Positions 34,136-42,263 are shown, counted from the stretch's first letter. The stretch: 42,622 nt of DNA from an uncultured Lachnospiraceae bacterium (GCA_910579495.1 CAJTVD010000019.1:11573-54194), one strand, 5' to 3'. The notes: generated from the sequence alone by a model not told the origin. Numbers and translations are program-made.

Positions 34136-35746
34136 CTATTGTGCCGGAGCCTCATCCACAGGCGCTTCCGGTACCGGCACAGCCTCCCCGGCGGGCTGCT
34201 CTGCCGGGGGCACTGCTTCTGCTGGAGGTGCTGCCGGAGGTGCCGCGCCATCCACAGGCGGTACTGTGCCGTCTACAGGCGCTTCTGCCGCCGGAGGCGC
34301 CTGCCCTGCTGCAAGGGCTGCGGCAACTCCTTTTATATGGTCTATATTGTTGGTGGCAATAGCCGCCATCATCTGTTCGTATACTACCGGGTCGGCGGTT
34401 GACACCCCTACCGTAGCTGTCCGCGGCGCTGCCTTGTAAGAGCTGGAATTCACTTTATCCCTGCTTACCTCCACGCCATTTTCCGTTACCACTTTCCATA
34501 GATTGGCGGTATAGCCAATATGGGCTGACTGGACGGAGACAGAGCCTACCGGCATGGAAGTACTGGTATACACCACTTCCGCGCTGGGTACTGTTTTGCT
34601 CACTACCTCGCTTTCATAGCGGATCTTGCGGCCGCTGTCCCTGTTCTCCTGGCCATAGATGGTAAAGGTAATATGCTTGTCGTCCGTAGTCACGCCCTCA
34701 ATATAAATAGGCGCTCCCGTATTATTGATAAAACGGAAATCCTTCCCTGCCGATTCTGCAATCGCCGCATCCGCTGAAGGATCCACATAGGTTACGATCA
34801 TCGAATGGTTATGCCGCTCCGTAACATCCAGCTCCGATAAAAGCACGGCATTATACAGGGTCGTGGATACCTGGCAAATACCGCCCCCAAGGCTGTCAAC
34901 GACCTTGCCATTTAAATAAGAACCTGCCATATAATACCCGTTGGCTTCGGAAAAGGGAGAAACTGCCACATAAGTGGAAAATTCATCCCCCGGATAAATA
35001 GTCGCCCCGTTAATCAGCGCACAGCCGTTGCGGACATTGGCGCTTCTGGAAGAATTGGAAGTGCGGAAACTGGTGGTGAAGGTTCCCAGCACATCCTTTA
35101 CCTTGGCAAGCTCCTCTGCCGTACCCTTTGGCTCATCCACAGTAACCGCCAGTTCCACGGAGGCATCCCCCCTGTCCCAGCTGTCATTAAAAAAATCATA
35201 AATCAACTGGGCGGAATTCTCTTCGTCTACAATTTTCCCGGCCTGCCCTTGGTTCACCACAAAGCTCCCGTTTACCCTGGAAAGGGTCGCATCTATTGCC
35301 TCCTGGTTAAAAACAGAACACTGCTGCTCTAAAATATCCTTGATCAGGACCATGTCAAAATCAAATTGCAGCTCATAAACCATGTTGTGGTACTGTAAAT
35401 CTTTGGCAGCCTTGTAACGCTGCACTACGTTTCCTGCCTGTCCAACCCTTGCCGCCTCTTCCACGATCTCCTGGTTTGACCAGTATAGGCCCACATCCGC
35501 CGGTGTGATCTCCACCCCGTTTCCGTCCACAGCCATCAATGTGATCTTTTTGCTGCTAAGCCCTTCCACATAGCCCTCCACCATGGCCCTTGCTTCCCCT
35601 GCCGTCTTTCCCTCCAGGGACATATCCTCTATGTAAATGCCGGATAGTATCCTGTTTTCCTCCTGCGCCTTTGCCTGGGAGCCCCAAAGGCCCCAAAACA
35701 GACAGGCCAGAAAAAGACCGCCGATTCCTTTTGCAACACTTTTCAT
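34136..35746 (-). CDS. VanW family protein with peptidoglycan-binding-like domain
   Basis: 536 residues, exported. A signal sequence spans about 1-28 (MKSVAKGIGGLFLACLFWG, cleavage near SQAKA). A YoaR-like putative peptidoglycan-binding domain (PF12229-type) occupies about 60-235, and the VanW domain about 260-395 (FSTYVAVSPFSEANGY, GGGICQVSTTLYNA, RHNHSMIVTYVDPSADAAIA). A G5-like or beta-rich segment follows, and the last 70 residues are Pro/Ala repeats (PPAE, PVDG), probably spanning the wall. VanW accessory proteins occur near some vancomycin clusters; their function is unclear. ATG 35746 has AGAGGA adjacent and GGGGG 8 bases up. A stable GC hairpin (about 35789-35818) stands some 45 bases upstream. 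Confidence 0.88.
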   Translation of the reverse strand: MKSVAKGIGGLFLACLFWGLWGSQAKAQEENRILSGIYIEDMSLEGKTAGEARAMVEGYVEGLSSKKITLMAVDGNGVEITPADVGLYWSNQEIVEEAARVGQAGNVVQRYKAAKDLQYHNMVYELQFDFDMVLIKDILEQQCSVFNQEAIDATLSRVNGSFVVNQGQAGKIVDEENSAQLIYDFFNDSWDRGDASVELAVTVDEPKGTAEELAKVKDVLGTFTTSFRTSNSSRSANVRNGCALINGATIYPGDEFSTYVAVSPFSEANGYYMAGSYLNGKVVDSLGGGICQVSTTLYNAVLLSELDVTERHNHSMIVTYVDPSADAAIAESAGKDFRFINNTGAPIYIEGVTTDDKHITFTIYGQENRDSGRKIRYESEVVSKTVPSAEVVYTSTSMPVGSVSVQSAHIGYTANLWKVVTENGVEVSRDKVNSSSYKAAPRTATVGVSTADPVVYEQMMAAIATNNIDHIKGVAAALAAGQAPPAAEAPVDGTVPPVDGAAPPAAPPAEAVPPAEQPAGEAVPVPEAPVDEAPAQ

Positions 35747-35893
35747 TCCTCTAACCCCCTGCCGCAGTACACCTGCCGCACAGCGCAACAGCCCCGGCTC
35801 CCTTCCGCCGGGATGCTGCCCTAGCAGCCCTAATATCATAGCCGCCAGCGCTGCTTCTTTATTTTTTATAAAAACCGCTTATTACTATTTGCT

Positions 35894-36001
35894 TTAATAC
35901 AAAAAAGATGCTATAGTTGGAATAATCATAGCAAGCACAAGCAGGATAATAATAACAGACGACACAATTTTTTTGCTCTTTTTGCTGTAAAAATTAAACA
36001 T
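35894..36001 (-). CDS. 35-residue single-pass membrane protein
   Basis: A short gene that length-limited calling misses. ATG 36001 is preceded by GGAGGG with 5-base spacing. The protein starts MFNFYSKKSKKIVS, a basic juxtamembrane segment, and continues as a hydrophobic helix of about 20 residues to a TAA at 35894. The basic end should stay in the cytoplasm and the C-terminus end in or just beyond the membrane. It sits between VanW (same strand, 147 bases on) and a divergent membrane-anchored protein at 36112. The positive-inside topology, good ribosome binding site and clean stop support a real gene. Function is unknown; small membrane proteins often regulate a membrane partner. Confidence 0.7.
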   Translation of the reverse strand: MFNFYSKKSKKIVSSVIIILLVLAMIIPTIASFLY

Positions 36002-36111
36002 GGCAGCCCTCCAAAACCAACCGGATGGTTGCGTCCCCATAAGCCTGCGGGGATTCCCACAGCTACCTGTTCCGCACCATCAAAATATATGTCTTTGAAA
36101 GGATATTATAT

Positions 36112-36732
36112 ATGAAATTTCCCTTTTTTGCAAGTTTTATCGTATTTTGTCTCTGGCTTACCTTTATGCTTCACAGGCAGCGCAACAAAGAAGCCCGGGT
36201 CCACAAAAGTTTCTGGGACCAGGAAGCCGCTGCCAACCGGACCCGGCGCCAATCCTTAGAAGGGCTTGACTATATCCAGATTCCTTTTGACGCCCTCCCC
36301 ATGGAGGCCCTCACGGAAGACCCTGCCATAGCCGAATGTCACGAAACCCTGCGCACCCTTTCCGAAAACCCTATTGTGAATTTCACCGGCATCAGCAACA
36401 CAGATTTAAAGCTAAAGTATGGCGCGCCCAACATTGACATTCTTTCCCGGTACGACCAGAGCTATACCGTCCTTGTGCGCACCCTGCAGAAAATGGCGGA
36501 AACCCTTTACCAAAAGGGCTATGTGGCCGAAGCCTGCCAGGTTCTGGAATTTTCTGTTAAAACAGGCACGGATATCAGTGCTTCCTACAAGCTCCTGGCA
36601 ACCATTTACCTGGAAATGGATACACCGGACAAAATTTCAGGGCTTCTCCCCATCGTTAAAGGGCTGAACACCAGCCTTTCCGGGCGTATTGCCGCCATGC
36701 TGGAAGAGTTTCTCGCAAAGTCTGCGGGATAA
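36112..36732 (+). CDS. Membrane-anchored helical-repeat protein of unknown function
   Basis: 206 residues. One N-terminal membrane helix (about 4-21) is followed by a basic segment (LHRQRNKEARVHKSF), so the remainder is cytoplasmic. About 115-200 is helical with TPR-like spacing (TLYQKGYVAEACQVLEFSVKTG, SASYKLLATIYLEMDTPDK), suggesting one and a half to two TPR-type repeats and a protein-binding role. AAAGGA lies about 9 bases before ATG 36112. It is transcribed away from the 35-residue membrane protein gene across 110 bases that contain short hairpins but no clear sigma-A promoter. I do not recognise a named family. Confidence 0.75.
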   Translation: MKFPFFASFIVFCLWLTFMLHRQRNKEARVHKSFWDQEAAANRTRRQSLEGLDYIQIPFDALPMEALTEDPAIAECHETLRTLSENPIVNFTGISNTDLKLKYGAPNIDILSRYDQSYTVLVRTLQKMAETLYQKGYVAEACQVLEFSVKTGTDISASYKLLATIYLEMDTPDKISGLLPIVKGLNTSLSGRIAAMLEEFLAKSAG

Positions 36733-36846
36733 GAATGAATTCCTTCTGCCCTTAGGGCAGTCCAGGTAGCCTGATAATATTTTATGCATCTTTTGGGCTG
36801 AATATGACCATTGATTTATAATTGCATCATATTGCTAACACCAAAC

Positions 36847-36940
36847 TGCCCATGGGCAATCAAGCAGGGAAGAGTTTCTCACTGCTCGCCGCGGGGCACA
36901 CGTTGCGTAAGCAACAATTTCATCTGTGCGCCCCTGGGCA
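36847..36940. other. Multi-hairpin element, possible structured RNA or repeat
   Basis: A 94-base stretch in the 290-base gap after the gene at 36112. TGCCCA (36847-36852) can close with TGGGCA (36935-36940). Inside are AGCAG/CTGCT (36863-36886) and GGGGCACAC/GTGCGCCCC (36893-36934), the latter capped by GTTGC-GTAA-GCAAC (36902-36915), a GNRA-type tetraloop hairpin. Together they form a three-way junction. TGCCCATGGGCA is also self-complementary. No known RNA family was recognised; it could equally be a repeated intergenic element. The rest of the gap holds only a small CTGCCC/GGGCAG hairpin (36746-36760) and AT-rich sequence. Confidence 0.5.
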
Positions 36941-36941
36941 T

Positions 36942-36974
36942 AAAAAGGGTTTCGGAGAAACCTCCAAAACCCTT
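36942..36974 (-). terminator. Terminator of hrcA-grpE-dnaK-dnaJ operon
   Basis: On the minus strand the stem AAGGGTTTTGGAG pairs with CTCCGAAACCCTT around a GTTT loop, with one mismatch, and is followed by a run of T. It lies 48 bases after the dnaJ stop. Confidence 0.8.
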
Positions 36975-37022
36975 ACATTTACTGCCTGTTCTAAACCTGA
37001 AAACTGCCAAAAGCCACAGATC

Positions 37023-38186
37023 TTATTTCCGGAATATTCCTTTTCCTTTTCCTTTTTTCGGTTCGCTCTTTTCCCCCTGCACATTCTTTGCCGCATTAAG
37101 GCTGTCTCCTGTGGCTGCGTCAAACTGCCTTAACAGTTCTTTCGCCTCATGGGACAGCTTTTCAGGGGTCTGTACCACCAGCGTCACATAATGGTCTCCC
37201 CGGACTTCCTTATTCCTTAAAGTCGGCACGCCTTTTCCCTTTAAACGTACCTTGGTGTCTGTCTGGGTTCCCGGCTTCACCTCGTAAATCACCTTGCCGT
37301 CAACAGTATCCACCACCACATCCCCGCCAAGGGCCGCTATAGCGTAAGAAATCGGGACTGCCGAATAAATGTGGTAATCCTGCCGCTGGAAGATCGGATG
37401 CCGGCCTACAATCACTTCCACCAGCAAATCCCCTCTTGGGCCGCCGTTTGTCCCCGGCTCCCCTTTATCCCTTATGCGGACACTCTGCCCGTTATCAATT
37501 CCCGCCGGGATGGATACCTGTATCTTCCTGCGGTTTGCAATATATCCTGAACCGTGGCAGTCGGAGCATTTCTCCTTAATCACCTTTCCGGTCCCGTTAC
37601 ACTCAGGGCAGGTCTGGACGTTGCGTACCGTCCCAAAGAAAGACTGCTGGGTAAATACAACCTGCCCTTTCCCCCCGCATTTCTGGCAGGTTTCCGGGCT
37701 GGTTCCCGGCTTCGCCCCTGAGCCGTGGCAGCTTTTACATTCATCCTTCAAAGTAAGCTCAATTTCCTTGTCAGTGCCAAAGACAGCCTCTTCAAAAGTA
37801 ATCCGCACGCTGGTCCTGATGTTTGCCCCTTTCATAGGGCCATTGCTGCCCCGCCCCTTTCGGCCGCCGCCAAAAAAGTCGCCGAAGATATCGCCAAAGA
37901 TATCGCTGAAATCCGCACTGTTGAAATCAAATCCGCCAAATCCGCCTGCGCCCCCTTCAAAAGCGGCATGGCCAAACTGGTCATACTGTCTCTTCTTCTC
38001 CGGGTCACTTAAGATCGCGTAAGCCTCGGAAGCTTCCTTGAATTTCTTCTCCGCTTCCACATCTCCGGGGTTCATATCAGGATGATACTTTTTGGCAAGA
38101 GCTCTGTATGCTTTTTTAATGGCGGCATCATCCGCGTTCTTATCGACTCCCAGTACTTCATAATAGTCACGTTTTTGTTCTGCCAT
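37023..38186 (-). CDS. dnaJ: Chaperone DnaJ (Hsp40)
   Basis: Co-chaperone that delivers unfolded protein to DnaK and stimulates its ATPase; 387 residues. J domain 5-70 with the HPD triad at 35-37. A Gly/Phe-rich linker follows (about 75-120). Four zinc-finger repeats are present: CKSCHGSG, CQKCGGKG, CPECNGTG and CSDCHGSG. Two C-terminal substrate-binding domains and a Lys-rich tail end the protein. ATG 38186 follows GGAGG at 9-base spacing; the frame is open to 38264 through the intergenic region. Last gene of the heat-shock operon, 170 bases after dnaK with a hairpin between. Confidence 0.97.
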   Translation of the reverse strand: MAEQKRDYYEVLGVDKNADDAAIKKAYRALAKKYHPDMNPGDVEAEKKFKEASEAYAILSDPEKKRQYDQFGHAAFEGGAGGFGGFDFNSADFSDIFGDIFGDFFGGGRKGRGSNGPMKGANIRTSVRITFEEAVFGTDKEIELTLKDECKSCHGSGAKPGTSPETCQKCGGKGQVVFTQQSFFGTVRNVQTCPECNGTGKVIKEKCSDCHGSGYIANRRKIQVSIPAGIDNGQSVRIRDKGEPGTNGGPRGDLLVEVIVGRHPIFQRQDYHIYSAVPISYAIAALGGDVVVDTVDGKVIYEVKPGTQTDTKVRLKGKGVPTLRNKEVRGDHYVTLVVQTPEKLSHEAKELLRQFDAATGDSLNAAKNVQGEKSEPKKGKGKGIFRK

Positions 38187-38311
38187 CGCTTCTTTCCTCC
38201 CATGCACTCCGGCGCATAACATGCCGCCCAAAGCAACATAACCGATTTTAGTATAGATAAACACAAGAAGAATGACCCAAAACGAGCCATTCTCATTGAG
38301 AAAGCTACAGT

Positions 38312-38343
38312 TTATCCCAGGCAGCCACCGCTGCCCGGGATAA
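38312..38343 (-). promoter_or_regulatory. Hairpin between dnaK and dnaJ
   Basis: Arms TTATCCC-A-GGCAGC and GCTGCC-C-GGGATAA with a 4-base loop and one mismatch. There is no T-run on the minus strand, so it probably acts as a processing or stability element that lets dnaK mRNA exceed dnaJ mRNA rather than as a full terminator. Confidence 0.6.
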
Positions 38344-38356
38344 GCCTTTTCTCATT

Positions 38357-40231
38357 TTATACTTCTCTGTAATCTCCGTCAACCACATCGTCTGCCGGGC
38401 CTGCGTTGCCGCCCATATCAGGGCCAGCACCTGCCCCCATATCGGGGCCAGCCGCCCCGCCTGCCTGCTGCATGTTCTCATACATCTTGGTAAACAGTGC
38501 CTGGGCGCTTGTGGTCAGTTTCTCCCTTGCCGCTTTCAGGGCGTCTAAGTCGGAATCGGACATTTCCTGGTCTTTGGTCCTCTCCAGAATATCCTTTACT
38601 GCCTGCATATCAGCTTCCACATTTGCCTTCTCGGAAGCATCAATTTTGTCCCCCACTTCATTTAATGCTTTCTCTGTCTGGAATACAAAGGAGTCCGCCT
38701 CATTCCTTGTGTCAATGGCTTCTTTCCTCCTCTTGTCCTGTGCCTCAAATTCTGCGGCTTCCTTTACTGCCTTGTCAATTTCGTCGTCAGACATGTTGGA
38801 GCTTGCAGTGATGGTAATATGCTGTTCTTTGCCGGTTCCCAGATCCTTGGCGGAAACATTTACGATACCATTGGCGTCAATATCAAATGTAACCTCAATC
38901 TGGGGTACGCCGCGCATTGCCGGAGGGATCCCGTCAAGGCGGAACTGGCCTAAGGACTTGTTATCCCTTGCAAACTGGCGCTCGCCCTGGAGCACGTTAA
39001 TGTCAACCGCTGTCTGGTTATCTGCCGCTGTAGAGAAAATCTGGCTCTTTTTGGTAGGAATAGTGGTATTTCTCTCTATCAGCCTGGTGGCAATGCCGCC
39101 CATGGTCTCAATGGACAGGGAAAGAGGTGTAACGTCAAGCAGAAGGATTTCCCCTGCGCCCGCATCTCCCGCCAGCTTTCCGCCCTGGATAGAAGCCCCC
39201 AGGGCTACACATTCATCCGGGTTCAGGCTCTTGCTGGGTTCATGGCCTGTAAGCTGTTTTACCTTATCCTGTACTGCAGGGATACGGGTAGACCCGCCTA
39301 CTAACAGCACCTGCCCCAGGTCACCGTTGGTAAGCCCTGCGTCTTTCATGGCATTCTGTACGGGAATTGCAGTCCTCTCTACCAGGTCATGGGTCAGCTC
39401 GTCAAATTTTGCCCTGGTCAGGTTCATGTCAAAGTGCTTAGGGCCTTCTGCCGTAGCCGTAATAAAAGGAAGGTTAATGTTGGTGGTTGTAGCAGAAGAA
39501 AGCTCCTTCTTTGCCTTCTCAGCCGCTTCCTTTAATCTCTGGAGAGCCATTTTGTCTTTGGACAAATCAGCCCCTTCTGCCTTCTTGAATTCATCTATCA
39601 TCCACTGGGTCAGCTTATTGTCAAAATCATCGCCTCCAAGGTGGGTGTCGCCGTTGGTAGCCAGTACTTCAATGACCCCGTCGCCGATTTCTATAATGGA
39701 AACGTCAAAAGTACCGCCTCCCAAGTCGTATACCATAATCTTCTGTTCTTTTTCATTGTCAAGGCCATAAGCCAGCGCAGCCGCTGTGGGTTCGTTGATG
39801 ATACGCTTAACATCAAGCCCTGCAATTTTGCCTGCATCCTTGGTAGCCTGGCGCTGTGCGTCGTTAAAGTAAGCAGGTACAGTGATAACCGCTTCTGTAA
39901 CCTTTTCTCCCAGATAGCTCTCAGCGTCTGCTTTCAGCTTCTGGAGGATCATGGCTGAAATCTGCTGGGGAGAATATTTCTTCTCGTCAATGTTGCGCCC
40001 TTTGTCTGTACCCATATCTCTTTTAATAGAAGAAATGGTCTTTTCCGCATTGGTAACCGCCTGGCGCTTTGCAGGCTCACCGATCAGCCTCTCTCCTGTT
40101 TTGGTAAACGCTACCACAGAGGGTGTGGTCCTTGCACCTTCCGCATTTGCTATAACAGTGGGCTTCCCACCTTCCATAACCGCTACGCAGCTATTTGTCG
40201 TACCTAAGTCAATACCAATAATTTTGCTCAT
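38357..40231 (-). CDS. dnaK: Chaperone DnaK (Hsp70)
   Basis: ATP-dependent chaperone, 624 residues. The ATPase domain spans 1 to about 360, with phosphate loops IGIDLGTTNSCVAV and VYDLGGGTFDVSI and the adenosine motif VLLVGGSTRIPAV. The substrate-binding domain follows the linker VLLLDVTPLSLSIET-type segment, and a helical lid ends in the DDVVDGDYREV tail typical of DnaK. There is no 24-residue insert in the ATPase domain, as in Gram-positive DnaK. ATG 40231 has AGGAGG with 8-base spacing. Third gene of the operon, separated from grpE by 128 bases with a hairpin. Confidence 0.97.
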   Translation of the reverse strand: MSKIIGIDLGTTNSCVAVMEGGKPTVIANAEGARTTPSVVAFTKTGERLIGEPAKRQAVTNAEKTISSIKRDMGTDKGRNIDEKKYSPQQISAMILQKLKADAESYLGEKVTEAVITVPAYFNDAQRQATKDAGKIAGLDVKRIINEPTAAALAYGLDNEKEQKIMVYDLGGGTFDVSIIEIGDGVIEVLATNGDTHLGGDDFDNKLTQWMIDEFKKAEGADLSKDKMALQRLKEAAEKAKKELSSATTTNINLPFITATAEGPKHFDMNLTRAKFDELTHDLVERTAIPVQNAMKDAGLTNGDLGQVLLVGGSTRIPAVQDKVKQLTGHEPSKSLNPDECVALGASIQGGKLAGDAGAGEILLLDVTPLSLSIETMGGIATRLIERNTTIPTKKSQIFSTAADNQTAVDINVLQGERQFARDNKSLGQFRLDGIPPAMRGVPQIEVTFDIDANGIVNVSAKDLGTGKEQHITITASSNMSDDEIDKAVKEAAEFEAQDKRRKEAIDTRNEADSFVFQTEKALNEVGDKIDASEKANVEADMQAVKDILERTKDQEMSDSDLDALKAAREKLTTSAQALFTKMYENMQQAGGAAGPDMGAGAGPDMGGNAGPADDVVDGDYREV

Positions 40232-40289
40232 AATTATCTCCTCCTGAAACATTTTGTTTATGATACTGTTTACTGAAATTTATTACTGC

Positions 40290-40332
40290 AGTCCCCAAAG
40301 GGCTTTCACCGCCCATCCGGGGCTGCGGGACT
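40290..40332 (-). promoter_or_regulatory. Hairpin between grpE and dnaK
   Basis: AGTCCC (40290-40295) pairs with GGGACT (40327-40332), with an inner GGGC/GCCC stem (40300-40303, 40311-40314). No T-run follows. Similar placement to the hairpin before dnaJ suggests segmental mRNA processing or stabilisation in this operon. Confidence 0.5.
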
Positions 40333-40359
40333 TTCCCTTTAACCTTCTGCCCACAGGCA

Positions 40360-41046
40360 TTAGCTTTCGGAAGTTACTGCAACCATACTGTGCCTTACTA
40401 CGCTGTCCCTGTAGGTATAGCCCTTTTGCAGCTCCTGGGCGATGATTCCCGGCCCATAGTCCTGGCTCTCCACCTGCATCACTGCATTATGGAAATCGGG
40501 GTTAAATTCTTCCCCCAGTGCAGGGATCGGCTTTACCTCAATCTTTTCCAGCTCGGAAATCAGCTGCTTGTAGATCATCTCCATCCCTTCCGCAAAGGCG
40601 CTTCCCTTATCATCCTCCGGTATACTTGCCAGGCCTCTTTCAAAATTGTCCACCACCGGGAGGATCTTTTCTATGACGCTTTTGGCACCGGTCTCAAACA
40701 TTGCGGTTTTTTCCTTCTCCGAGCGCTTCCTGAAATTTTCAAATTCAGCCATCTGGCGCTTTACCCTGTCCTCCAGCTCTTCAATTTTTTCCTTTAAGGC
40801 GTCCTGCTTTTTCTCCGCCTTTAATTTCTTCTTGGCGGCTTTTCTTTCCGCCCAGCTTCCTTCCCCTGCCCCTTTGGCGTTTTCCGTTTCCCCGCTCCCG
40901 CTGTCAGCTTCCGCCTCTTCCGGCCCGGCTTCTCCTTCTGCTTCCCCGCCGCCGTCAACGTCCGCTTCCATTTCTTCTTCCCTGTCCTGTGCTGCTTCTT
41001 CCATCTCCGGACTATCCTGCATATCTTTTTTCATTTCCTCACTCAT
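40360..41046 (-). CDS. grpE: Nucleotide exchange factor GrpE
   Basis: Releases ADP from DnaK; 228 residues. The first 70 residues are an unusually long acidic, low-complexity segment (Glu/Gly/Ala rich). The GrpE core follows: long coiled-coil helices (about 72-130, including RVKRQMAEFENFRKRSEKEK) and a C-terminal beta-wing with FNPDFHNAVMQVES and LQKGYTYRDSVVRHSMV. I start at ATG 41046 because GGAAAGGG at about 9 bases fits it; the ATG at 41055 would be adjacent to that site. It starts 21 bases after hrcA. Confidence 0.95.
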   Translation of the reverse strand: MSEEMKKDMQDSPEMEEAAQDREEEMEADVDGGGEAEGEAGPEEAEADSGSGETENAKGAGEGSWAERKAAKKKLKAEKKQDALKEKIEELEDRVKRQMAEFENFRKRSEKEKTAMFETGAKSVIEKILPVVDNFERGLASIPEDDKGSAFAEGMEMIYKQLISELEKIEVKPIPALGEEFNPDFHNAVMQVESQDYGPGIIAQELQKGYTYRDSVVRHSMVAVTSES

Positions 41047-41067
41047 CGGCTCCATCCCTTTCCATCT

Positions 41068-42099
41068 TTATGTCTTATTCCTGTATAATTCATCCAACTG
41101 GTGGGTAATCATTTTCAGTGTCCCCACTACCTTATCATAATCCATGCGCTTGGGGCCAATGATCCCTATAGTCCCACGCATCCCTTCCCCTAACTCATAG
41201 GTAGCCGTTACCACACTGCAGTCTTTCATTGTCTGGACCGGCGTCTCATTTCCGATGTAAACCTGGATACCCGTACTGTTTTCACCGGACAGCGTATTCT
41301 GCACCAGCTCCGTGAGCATCTGCTTTTCCTCAAAGGTGTTGATAATCTCGCTTGCCTTTTGCTGGTCAGCCAGCTCAGGGTATTTAAAAATATTGTTCGC
41401 CCCGCTGGTGTAGATTTCCAGGTCCTCCTCCGCTTTGATGGACTCTGCAATAGCATCTATTACATCTGCCACAATGGCACTGTGGATGCCCGCCTGGCGT
41501 TTCATCGCAGAAATCATGCTTAAATTGATCTCTTCCAACGCCAGCCCGTTTAAATGGGTGTTCAGAAGGATGTTCAGCTTAAGAAGGGTTTCATCATCCA
41601 GTTCCTCAGATATGGAAATAATATTGTTCTTGATCACATTCCCTTCCACCACCACCACCGCCAGGAGCTGGTGCCGGTCCATTCTGGAAAGCTGTAAAAA
41701 CTTTATTTTATTTGTGTGAATGGCAGGTGCTGAAATCATGGTGGCATAGTTGGTATTCACTGCCAGGAGCTTTGCCACCTGCTTTAGAAGATGGTCCATC
41801 TTTCCTTCCTTTTCAAGGATCATCTCCTTTAGTTCTTCCAGTTCCCTGTCCTTTTCCTCCATCATGGTATCCACATATAGCCGATATCCTTTGTCGGAGG
41901 GAATTCTCCCTGCAGAGGTATGGGGCTGTACAATGTATCCCATTTCCTCTAAATCTGACATTTCATTCCGGATGGTTGCAGAACTTAAATGTAAATCTGT
42001 GTACTTGGAAATCGTCCTGCTGCCCACCGGCTCGCCCGTTTCAAGATAGTTCCGGATAATGGCCTGCAATATTTTGATCTTCCTTTCACTTAACTGCAT
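41068..42099 (-). CDS. hrcA: Heat-inducible transcription repressor HrcA
   Basis: Repressor of class I heat-shock genes, 343 residues. The N-terminal winged helix (about 1-75) has GSRTISKYTDLHLSSATIRNEMSDLEEMGY, the DNA-reading helix region. The remainder is the GAF-like HrcA domain, including the GxIGPxRMDY segment near the C-terminus (IGIIGPKRMDYDKVVGTL). I start at ATG 42099 (MQLSERKIKI) with AAAGGA at 8 bases; the ATGs at 42105 and 42108 are too close to that site. It binds the CIRCE at 42194-42220 and so represses its own operon. HrcA activity depends on GroE in related bacteria. Confidence 0.96.
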   Translation of the reverse strand: MQLSERKIKILQAIIRNYLETGEPVGSRTISKYTDLHLSSATIRNEMSDLEEMGYIVQPHTSAGRIPSDKGYRLYVDTMMEEKDRELEELKEMILEKEGKMDHLLKQVAKLLAVNTNYATMISAPAIHTNKIKFLQLSRMDRHQLLAVVVVEGNVIKNNIISISEELDDETLLKLNILLNTHLNGLALEEINLSMISAMKRQAGIHSAIVADVIDAIAESIKAEEDLEIYTSGANNIFKYPELADQQKASEIINTFEEKQMLTELVQNTLSGENSTGIQVYIGNETPVQTMKDCSVVTATYELGEGMRGTIGIIGPKRMDYDKVVGTLKMITHQLDELYRNKT

Positions 42100-42130
42100 T
42101 CCCATCATCCTTTCATTGATATCCCCCGCA

Positions 42131-42199
42131 TATCGCAAGCAAGGTTTGCGATACCGCAATGCTAACATCACGGGCAGAAGCTCTTGCCCGTTGTTAGCA
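42131..42199 (-). promoter_or_regulatory. Paired hairpins in hrcA leader
   Basis: Hairpin A: TGCTAACA (42160-42167) pairs with TGTTAGCA (42192-42199), extended by CGGGCA/TGCCCG (42171-42190). Its outer arm uses bases of the downstream CIRCE arm, so the two RNA foldings exclude each other. Hairpin B: TATCGCAA/TTGCGATA (42131-42153), perfect 8 bases with a 7-base loop, lies about 20 bases before the ribosome binding site. The leader is about 129 bases long. Confidence 0.6.
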
Positions 42200-42220
42200 C
42201 TCGTCTTGTTGGAGTGCTAA
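42194..42220. promoter_or_regulatory. CIRCE operator (HrcA binding site)
   Basis: TTAGCACTC, 9 bases, GAGTGCTAA: an exact match to the CIRCE consensus. It lies about +8 to +34 from the predicted transcription start, the normal position, where HrcA blocks transcription at low temperature. Confidence 0.97.
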
Positions 42221-42234
42221 CATCTTCTTTACCT

Positions 42235-42263
42235 AAAATAGCACTTACCCTATTTATTGTCAA
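42235..42263 (-). promoter_or_regulatory. Sigma-A promoter of heat-shock operon
   Basis: Minus strand TTGACA (42263-42258), 17-base spacer, TATTTT (42240-42235), immediately upstream of CIRCE. Confidence 0.9.

Noticed and set aside
38406..39770. A 454-codon open frame on the plus strand opposite dnaK
   Set aside because: dnaK is certain on the minus strand. The opposite frame is Ser/Ala/Phe-rich low-complexity sequence with no domain and no ribosome binding site, the usual mirror of a highly biased gene.
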